DNA of 14,327 nucleotides from Bacteroidales bacterium (lineage in GTDB: Bacteria > Bacteroidota > Bacteroidia > Bacteroidales > UBA7960): NCBI GenBank assembly GCA_007123065.1, contig SKSI01000184.1, positions 1 through 14,327 of the forward strand. Reading direction: 5' to 3'. Of this stretch, positions 8,379 to 14,327 are shown piece by piece. Under the pieces are notes generated by a model. That model did not search any database, was not told the origin of the DNA, and saw only the letters and a list, made by a program, of their open reading frames with translations. The position numbers and the translations under genes are program-made. Position 1 is the first letter of the stretch, and each line of letters begins with the position of its first letter.

Positions 8379-11300
8379 TTAGAAAGAAATGTTTGCACCA
8401 AAAGAAATCGTTCTGGCCTGTGGTACAGAGTTACGGTCAACTCCGGGAATCAGGTTGGTATCACCCATTGATGAGATCTCCGGGTCAGAGCCGCTATAGC
8501 CTGTGAGGGTGTAAAGGTTGAACACCTGGCAATAAATCCTGGCACTGCTAATACCCAGATTTCTGAGGGCATCATTCTGAATGGTATAACCCAGGCTCAC
8601 ATTTCTTACCTTAAGATAGTCGCCCCTTTGAACATTTTGCGACTGAACCATGGTGTTACCATTGGATACGTTGTCGCCCCACATAGGTTTGGGAATATCA
8701 GTTTCATCACCGGGTTCTCTCCAGAAGTTATGATAAACATACTCTTCATACTGCCAGCCGGGACGGTGGTCTCTCAAACCTGAGATTGTACCATTATACA
8801 CGTAGAAGTCGAGCGCAAAGGTAAGTCCGAGGTTGAAATCCCAGTTTTTGTACCTGATATTGTTTTCAAGTCCACCATAATATTTAGGCAACGGATTGCC
8901 AAGCGGTACACCATCGTCGTCAATGTTAAGCGCCCTTGATTCGGTACCATCGGCTTCTCTCCAACCGGCTTGTCCATCAGGCCAGTTTGAACCATGGCCA
9001 TAATATACAACAGTTGTAGAGCCATCTTCATTGATGCGCTGGAACATCCTTCTTCCTGTTTCAGGACACACACCCAGTGTTTCAACACCCCAGATCATTC
9101 CGATCGGGTAACCTACCAGTGTACGGTTTGTGGTTTCGAGGTGTGCCGTTCCAGTAAGGTATGGTACACCCTCAGCCAATTCCGTTACTTCATTCTTTGT
9201 GTAGGTGAAATTGAAATCGGTTACCCATGAGAAGTCACGGCGGGTGATGTTGTAGCTGGTCATAGAAAATTCAAACCCCTGGTTCATCAATGCACCGATG
9301 TTCTGGGGCAGTACATTTCCGGGAATACCTTTTGAAGGAGATTGTGGTACAGCAAGAATCAGTCCGTCCACATCATTATTGAAGTAGCCCAAATCAAATT
9401 GCAGCTGGTCATTCAGAATACCGAAAGACAAGCCAAAGTCAATTTTGCTTGAAGTTTCCCATTCAAGGGCTGCATTTCCTGCTTGTGTAAAGAAGAGTGT
9501 GGCGTCATCATTGAAAGTGCCCGCACCATAGAGAAAGAGTGATGCATAACTGGATACACCGGTAATGTTACCAACCTTACCGTAGCTGGCCTTCAGACGC
9601 AGGTCTGAGAAGAAATCACCCAAAGCACTGGTTGCAAAAAAGTCTTCTCTTGTCAGGTTCCACATCAATGAGGCCCCGCCGAAGTTACCATACTTATTGC
9701 CGTCAGCCAGTCCGGAATAGCCATCTCGACGACCACTGAACTCCACGAAATACTTACTGTCCCAGTTCATGTTCACACGGCCGAAGAAGGAGATGAAATA
9801 GTTTTCAAACAACATCCAGAATGGTGTATCTTCTTCAAGCCAGTTCCCCTGGAACCTTGTAAAGAACGGATCACCAAGGTCCATTCTGTAAGCACTCCAA
9901 CCATTAAAGTTTGAATGCTGTTCTTCGGACCCAATCATCATGTTCACATTCAGCTTCTCGGCAGCAGTAAACATATAGTTCAAGGTGTTGGTCCAGTTCC
10001 AGCGTGTTCTGCGGTCGAAATAATGGAATACGCGACCGTTCCAGCTTTGACCATCGGCATGTCCGGGAGCCCAGAACTGCTGTGTCTCAAGACCATGGTT
10101 GTCGAGACCGAACACACTGCGGAATACAAGACCTTTGATGGGTTCAACCTGCATGCTTAAATTACCAATAACGCGATCTCCTTCTGACATCGAGTAGTTG
10201 TTATCCTGGATCCAAACCGGGTGGAAGAATCCAACAGACTGCGTGTTTTCAAGCCTGCCTACTGCATTGGCATTCCAGTTGATGTTATAGTCTCCATCTG
10301 TACTGATGAGATTTCCATCTTCATCTAATGTGGCAAAAGCCGGCACGTTCGGTGCTGTAACAACAGCTAACCTTCCAAGTCCGGCGGTAGAGAATGTAGA
10401 TGTACCACCAATCGATCCCGTGTTAGGAGATTCAGTATAGGTATTGGCATAGCTTACATTGGCACCAAATTTGAGCCAGTCGGTCATTTCGTGATCGATG
10501 TTCATACGGGCGCTCATTCTCTGGTAATTATTCGTTCTTACAATACCCTCTGTATCCTGGTAGTTTGCACCAAAATAATACTGGGTACGAGCCGAACCAC
10601 CGGAGATACTTAAAGAGTGTGACTGCTGAAAACCGGTACGATACACATAATCATACCATTCTGTATCGATCAGGTCACCGTTCTGGTCATAAGCCAGAAA
10701 ATAGGCGTCACTCAAACCGGCATTTGCTCTTGCCGTATTCTTCGTGTGCACATATTGTTCCGCATTCGCCAAATCCCAAAACCGGTGCGTGGCAGACCAG
10801 CCGGTGTTGACATCATAATTAACGCGCATGTCGCCTTCTGCACCTCTGCGTGTGGTGATCAGGATCACACCATTTGCTGCACGTGATCCATAAATAGCTG
10901 TTGCTGATGCATCCTTAAGAACCTCAATCGACTCGATGTCGGATGGGCTGATATCACCCAATGGGTTAACGGCTGCATCTGAACGCCCCATCTCTCCTGT
11001 AAAAACAGGCACACCGTCAATGATGTAAAGTGGGCTTGAACTACCGGATATGGAGTTCACACCGCGTATCCTGATGATGGGAGGGTTACCAAGTACCGCA
11101 TTGGGAAGGGTGAGACTCACACCGGAGGCCTTCCCCTGCAAAGCCTGGTCAAATGACTGCACGGGGATTGTCCGGATGGCATCACCGCTTACGGATGAAA
11201 TGGCACCGGAAACATCTCTGCGCTGCTGTACACCGTAGCCTACAACAACCGTTTCCTGGAGCGTTGCGATGTCTCTCCGCATAGCGACATTGATCACCGA

Positions 11301-11561
11301 CCGATCTCCTACCCTTACCTCTTCGGTAACCATACCGATGAAGGAGAAAACAAGAACAGACTCCGGAGTGACGCGAAGCTCATACGCACCGTCAATATCG
11401 GTGATGGTACCTTGCGTCGTACCCTGAATCGTGATTGTCACCCCCGGGAGCGTTGAGCCATCAGAAGCATCAGTCACAGTTCCTGACACTCTTCGTTCCT
11501 GGGCATGCACCAATGTGCCCGCGAGAACGAGCATGGTGAAAAATAGAACAATTCTTTTCAT
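8379..11561 (-). CDS. susC: SusC/RagA family TonB-dependent outer-membrane transporter
   Basis: This 1060-residue TonB-dependent transporter would import a substrate captured by the adjacent SusD. I chose the ATG at 11561, which begins MKRIVLFFTMLVLAGTLVHA, a clear signal peptide. A longer frame starting at 11627 would add 22 residues, hide the signal peptide and begin inside the promoter. Domains in order: a carboxypeptidase-D-regulatory-like domain at about 24-95 (VSGTVTDASDGSTLPGVTITIQG), a TonB-box-like ETVVVGYG at 103-110, and a plug at about 115-235. The plug contains the SusC/RagA signature SPLYIIDGVPV and the ending AIYGSRAANGVILITTRRG. A full-length beta-barrel follows, ending in aromatic Phe (FGANISF), the usual insertion signal for the BAM machinery. 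No internal stop or frameshift interrupts it. It starts a two-gene operon with susD and is driven by the promoter at 11625-11657. No degradative enzymes adjoin it, so the substrate class is open. Confidence 0.96.
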   Translation of the reverse strand: MKRIVLFFTMLVLAGTLVHAQERRVSGTVTDASDGSTLPGVTITIQGTTQGTITDIDGAYELRVTPESVLVFSFIGMVTEEVRVGDRSVINVAMRRDIATLQETVVVGYGVQQRRDVSGAISSVSGDAIRTIPVQSFDQALQGKASGVSLTLPNAVLGNPPIIRIRGVNSISGSSSPLYIIDGVPVFTGEMGRSDAAVNPLGDISPSDIESIEVLKDASATAIYGSRAANGVILITTRRGAEGDMRVNYDVNTGWSATHRFWDLANAEQYVHTKNTARANAGLSDAYFLAYDQNGDLIDTEWYDYVYRTGFQQSHSLSISGGSARTQYYFGANYQDTEGIVRTNNYQRMSARMNIDHEMTDWLKFGANVSYANTYTESPNTGSIGGTSTFSTAGLGRLAVVTAPNVPAFATLDEDGNLISTDGDYNINWNANAVGRLENTQSVGFFHPVWIQDNNYSMSEGDRVIGNLSMQVEPIKGLVFRSVFGLDNHGLETQQFWAPGHADGQSWNGRVFHYFDRRTRWNWTNTLNYMFTAAEKLNVNMMIGSEEQHSNFNGWSAYRMDLGDPFFTRFQGNWLEEDTPFWMLFENYFISFFGRVNMNWDSKYFVEFSGRRDGYSGLADGNKYGNFGGASLMWNLTREDFFATSALGDFFSDLRLKASYGKVGNITGVSSYASLFLYGAGTFNDDATLFFTQAGNAALEWETSSKIDFGLSFGILNDQLQFDLGYFNNDVDGLILAVPQSPSKGIPGNVLPQNIGALMNQGFEFSMTSYNITRRDFSWVTDFNFTYTKNEVTELAEGVPYLTGTAHLETTNRTLVGYPIGMIWGVETLGVCPETGRRMFQRINEDGSTTVVYYGHGSNWPDGQAGWREADGTESRALNIDDDGVPLGNPLPKYYGGLENNIRYKNWDFNLGLTFALDFYVYNGTISGLRDHRPGWQYEEYVYHNFWREPGDETDIPKPMWGDNVSNGNTMVQSQNVQRGDYLKVRNVSLGYTIQNDALRNLGISSARIYCQVFNLYTLTGYSGSDPEISSMGDTNLIPGVDRNSVPQARTISFGANISF

Positions 11562-11624
11562 GTTGATTTTGTTTTGGTTAATAAAACTAATATTATCTAA
11601 GACGCCATTCCTAGGCATTAACAA

Positions 11625-11657
11625 CAAATGTATGAAATTTATTTATTTTACACCAAA
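11625..11657 (-). promoter_or_regulatory. Bacteroidota-type promoter for susCD
   Basis: Read on the minus strand, TTTG (11657-11654) is followed after 21 bases by TACATTTG (11632-11625). This matches the known Bacteroidota -33 TTTG and -7 TAnnTTTG consensus with acceptable spacing. Transcription would begin near 11618, giving a leader of roughly 55-60 bases before the susC ATG at 11561. The -33 box is half of a perfect 10-bp palindrome, CAAAATTTTG (11654-11663). The promoter supports the choice of the shorter susC start. Confidence 0.7.
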
Positions 11658-11679
11658 ATTTTGTTAATTTTTTGTTAAT
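11654..11679. promoter_or_regulatory. Palindrome and 11-bp-spaced direct repeat in the divergent control region (possible operator)
   Basis: CAAAATTTTG (11654-11663) is a perfect palindrome covering the susC -33 box. It overlaps the first of two exact copies of TTTTGTTAAT (11659-11668 and 11670-11679), spaced one DNA turn (11 bp) apart. This sits between the divergent susC and MG2/plug genes. A regulator-binding site is possible, but AT-rich intergenic DNA easily yields such patterns, so this is a suggestion only. Confidence 0.3.
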
Positions 11680-11783
11680 AACATTGGCATGTGGGTCTTT
11701 TATCAGCAATAATTACATATATCTCATCAAAAACCTGTATATTTAATTCATTTTAATGCAAATGAATTTTGAAAAATCAGCTT

Positions 11784-14201
11784 ATGGGTATTGATTCCAA
11801 TATAATCAGAACGACTGCTGCCGCAGCTATGGCATGGCTTTTATTGCTGACTTTAACGGTAACCGGCGCGCCACCAGAAGATACAGCAAACAATTTACAC
11901 AAAAACCTGAAGGAGTTTGAACGCCTTTTTCCGTTACAGAAAGTATATCTCCATACCGACAAGGATGAATACCTGTGTGGCGAAAAAATCTGGTTTAAAG
12001 CCTATGTGGTAAACGCCCGTACGCTTCAACCCGACACAATGAGTAAAAACCTGCACGTCAAATTTACCAGTGCACGTGGAGACCTCGTATCTGTGCTTCT
12101 TCTCGAGCTTAACCAGGGCCGCGCTCATGGGAATATTGTTGTACCTGACTCCCTTATGGGTGGAAACTATCAGATCAGTGGCTTTACAGACTGGATGAAG
12201 AATTTTGATCCTTCCCTCGTTTTCAGGAAAGACCTGTTTGTCCACAATACCATCGAACAAAATTTTGCCAGACGCAGCGACTTGCGGCACAACAGACGGT
12301 TTAACCGTGAACTGGAGCAAAAGCAGCAACAGATGCAGTTCGCCTTTTTCCCGGAAGGAGGAAACCTGGTTGCGGGCAAAGAAAACAAGATTGCCTTCAA
12401 AGCAGCGAACTCCCTTGGCACAGGCATAGCTGCAGAAGGCATTATTTATGATGATCAGGGAAATATAAAAACACGTTTTCAAACAGCCTACGACGGCATG
12501 GGTGCATTCCGTTTTACACCGACTCCGGGAAATTCATACACCACTGCTGTGACCTTTGAAAATGGAGAATCGGTTAGGATAGATCTACCGGAAGCATCTT
12601 CTGAAAACATTTCTTTGTCTGCTCAACAAAAAGACAATTATATTGAGATCTATATATTGAGTAACCTGTCACCCTTTAATACTCCCCTTTTTCTAAGCGC
12701 GCATATACAGGGTAAGCTTGTTTATTTTGAATCCGTCAACCTGGAAGAAACCGATCTCAGGCGTATTATTCCAACTGAAAGCATGAACGGCGGGGTATGT
12801 AAGATCACATTATTGACCGTTTCCGGTTTTCCGGTTTCCGAAAGATTGGTTTTCATAAACAATCATGAAATCAAACAAGCTGAAATCATAGATTATCACA
12901 AAGATCAAACCGGAAGCACTGCCGGGGTCGTAATTGAGCTCAACCATCCGGAAGAAAATGACCACGACGGCTATTCAATAGCGGTATTGGACACTGATAA
13001 AAACATCAGCACCACCAACATAGCCACTGAATTGCTCTTGCTGAGTGAGATCTCATACAGAACGGAAGAAGCCGGGTTCCTGATGGATATAGAATCTGAA
13101 GCAACCACCGAAGCAATCGACCTCATTTTGATGACTCACGGATGGAAGCGTTTTGACATACAAAAAATCGCTGAAGGAAGTTTTCCTGAAATTAATTACG
13201 GATTTCCGGAAGGTATGAGTATCAGCGGACAGGTTTTACCAAGGGCATCCGGCAGAAAGACCGGACAGGTAAATGTGGAGCTTGCCATCTTTGACGATGA
13301 TCCGGACATTACAAAAACCGCCAAATATTACAATACAGTAACCGATGAAGAAGGGCTTTTTTCATTTTCCGGCATCCGGCAGGAGGGTACATTTACTGCC
13401 GGAATCCGAACAGATAGCAGGCAAGATCAGAGAATTATGGAGGTCGAATTGCATGAACGGGAATACACCGTTGAAGCTCACGCCATGAACAAACACACCA
13501 GGACCCGAAAGGCTACCACCAGGGGAGATGACTGGCAACGTGTATCCCGACCGGAAACAGCATTAGAAAGCAAACGTTTTTTTAAGCCCGGCGGTCAGGA
13601 AGGACAATCACTGTACGGTCAGGCCGACCAGGTAATCTATTTCGATGACATCCGTGATCAGGTCGCTAATATGATGGATGTGTTGCGCACCAGGGTTCGC
13701 GGACTACGCATCATTGACGGCGAGATCACGCTAAGGGGTGTGAGCAGCGTAATGTTTTCCAATGAACCGATATTCATGATTGATGAAGTGGTTGTGGACC
13801 GATCGGCCTTTTTAAACCTGAATGTCCGCCAAGTGGATCAGCTGGCAGTTTTGAGCGGTTCCCAGGCGGCCATTCTCGGTTCACGGGGCACCAATGGCGC
13901 CTTGCTTGCGTACACATTGAGGGGAGAAAGCCTTATGGAACGCACTTACGAGTTCACCATGCAGGGATACCACAAACCTGAAGAAGATTTTTCCAGCAGG
14001 ATCAACACCGATCTATATGCCAAAACCCAAATGGATCGCACATTGTTTTGGAACCCAACTGTTGTATTCAATAATAACCGGTTTGAGTTTTCTTTTGACA
14101 CAGACCCACATGTCAGAAACCTCCGTCTTATTCTTCAGGGTATCGACGAAAAAGGCAGGATCACTTTTACTGACATTCTGCTGGAAAACGGGGAACGGTG
14201 A
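11784..14201 (+). CDS. MG2-domain / barrel-less TonB plug-domain exported protein (paralogue B)
   Basis: This 805-residue exported protein has the same architecture as the one at 3281-5701. I chose the ATG at 11784, giving MGIDSNIIRTTAAAAMAWLLLLTLTVTG as signal peptide. An in-frame TTG at 11769 (MKNQL added) is a less likely alternative, because a stop codon lies only 6 bases upstream of it and TTG is rare. The MG2 domain has YLHTDKDEYLCGEKIWFKAY from Tyr55. It is followed by FAFFPEGGNLV, GYSIAVLDTD, the family motif LILMTHGWKRFDI, and a regulatory-like SISGQVLPRASGRKTG. The plug is at about 611-712, ending GSQAAILGSRGTNGALLAYT, and a beta-rich tail (DRTLFWNPTVV, LILQGIDEKG) completes the protein. 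There is no barrel and no thioester motif. The two paralogues stay co-linear: GSRG falls at residue 698 in one and 699 in the other. It is transcribed divergently from susC with 222 bp between the starts; I found no convincing promoter for it. Its stop codon TGA lies within the 7-bp repeat array. Function unknown. Confidence 0.88.
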   Translation: MGIDSNIIRTTAAAAMAWLLLLTLTVTGAPPEDTANNLHKNLKEFERLFPLQKVYLHTDKDEYLCGEKIWFKAYVVNARTLQPDTMSKNLHVKFTSARGDLVSVLLLELNQGRAHGNIVVPDSLMGGNYQISGFTDWMKNFDPSLVFRKDLFVHNTIEQNFARRSDLRHNRRFNRELEQKQQQMQFAFFPEGGNLVAGKENKIAFKAANSLGTGIAAEGIIYDDQGNIKTRFQTAYDGMGAFRFTPTPGNSYTTAVTFENGESVRIDLPEASSENISLSAQQKDNYIEIYILSNLSPFNTPLFLSAHIQGKLVYFESVNLEETDLRRIIPTESMNGGVCKITLLTVSGFPVSERLVFINNHEIKQAEIIDYHKDQTGSTAGVVIELNHPEENDHDGYSIAVLDTDKNISTTNIATELLLLSEISYRTEEAGFLMDIESEATTEAIDLILMTHGWKRFDIQKIAEGSFPEINYGFPEGMSISGQVLPRASGRKTGQVNVELAIFDDDPDITKTAKYYNTVTDEEGLFSFSGIRQEGTFTAGIRTDSRQDQRIMEVELHEREYTVEAHAMNKHTRTRKATTRGDDWQRVSRPETALESKRFFKPGGQEGQSLYGQADQVIYFDDIRDQVANMMDVLRTRVRGLRIIDGEITLRGVSSVMFSNEPIFMIDEVVVDRSAFLNLNVRQVDQLAVLSGSQAAILGSRGTNGALLAYTLRGESLMERTYEFTMQGYHKPEEDFSSRINTDLYAKTQMDRTLFWNPTVVFNNNRFEFSFDTDPHVRNLRLILQGIDEKGRITFTDILLENGER

Positions 14202-14325
14202 ACGGTGAACAGTGAACAGTGAACAGTGAACAGTGAACAGTGAACAGTGAACAGTGAACAGTGAACAGTGAACAGTGAACAGTGAACAGTGAACAGTGAA
14301 CATTGAACATTGAACAGTGAACTTT
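14193..14325. repeat. 7-bp tandem repeat, 19 copies (consensus GAACAGT)
   Basis: Nineteen complete heptamers run head to tail: two GAACGGT, thirteen GAACAGT, two GAACATT, one GAACAGT and one GAACTTT. A partial unit then reaches the window edge, so the array may continue. Variants sit at the two ends while the centre is homogeneous, the usual sign of slippage-driven expansion. The first unit overlaps the last codons and stop of the MG2/plug gene. The unit is not self-complementary and has no spacer structure, so it is neither a hairpin terminator nor a CRISPR array. Confidence 0.95.
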
Positions 14326-14327
14326 GA

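Noticed and set aside
11562..11627. N-terminal extension of SusC starting at 11627
   Set aside because: It would place 22 non-hydrophobic residues before a normal signal peptide and would begin within the -7 promoter element (11625-11632), upstream of the inferred transcription start.
11660..11745. Plus-strand promoter for the second MG2/plug gene
   Set aside because: Candidates TAACATTG (11679-11686, spacing 15 from TTTG) and TATATTTA (11738-11745, no TTTG upstream) each miss the consensus, so no promoter is claimed.
11769..11783. TTG at 11769 as start of the second MG2/plug gene
   Set aside because: An ATG 15 bp downstream gives a complete signal peptide and TTG starts are rare in this group. 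It is kept only as a possible alternative.
14013..14303. Minus-strand frame encoding repeated FTVHCSL
   Set aside because: It is a translation of the GAACAGT heptamer array plus the antisense of the MG2/plug gene. The periodic peptide is a by-product of a repeat with no stop in that strand and not a gene.
14193..14325. CRISPR array
   Set aside because: Units are 7 bp with no unique spacers and no Cas genes nearby; it is a simple tandem repeat.

Overview
The window looks like chromosomal DNA from a member of the Bacteroidota, most plausibly a Bacteroidales/Marinilabiliales-like lineage, although the genus cannot be read from the sequence. Four observations support this. There is a SusC/SusD pair. 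One large secreted protease carries a type IX secretion (T9SS) C-terminal sorting domain. A Bacteroidota-type promoter (TTTG, then TAnnTTTG) lies upstream of susC. No gene has a convincing Shine-Dalgarno sequence.

Layout. Positions 1-6486 hold three plus-strand genes, probably one operon. They are a 5'-truncated trypsin-like (lysyl-endopeptidase-type) multidomain protease, an 806-residue protein with a macroglobulin-like (MG2) N-terminus and a TonB plug domain but no beta-barrel, and a 248-residue exported protein of unknown function. Positions 6487-6884 are non-coding. They contain a 16-bp direct repeat, a three-copy 7-bp repeat, a ten-copy 8-bp tandem repeat and a perfect bidirectional terminator hairpin. 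On the minus strand, susC (11561-8379) is followed after 21 bp by susD (8357-6885), and this pair converges on the first operon. From 11784 the plus strand carries a second MG2/plug protein, a clear paralogue of the first, divergent from susC. Its stop codon lies inside a 19-copy 7-bp tandem repeat that runs to the window edge.

How the parts may fit together. SusC/SusD are the outer-membrane TonB-dependent transporter and its surface substrate-binding lipoprotein. No glycoside hydrolase, sulfatase, polysaccharide lyase or dedicated regulator is present, so the substrate is unknown. The only hydrolase is the T9SS protease, which makes a peptide or protein substrate conceivable but unproven. 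The two MG2/plug proteins keep the end of a SusC-type plug (GSRGxNGALLxYTxRG) without any barrel, and they sit on both sides of the SusCD pair in the same orientation. This arrangement and the unusual short tandem repeats are the points most worth following up.

No tRNA, rRNA, CRISPR array, transposase or phage gene was seen.
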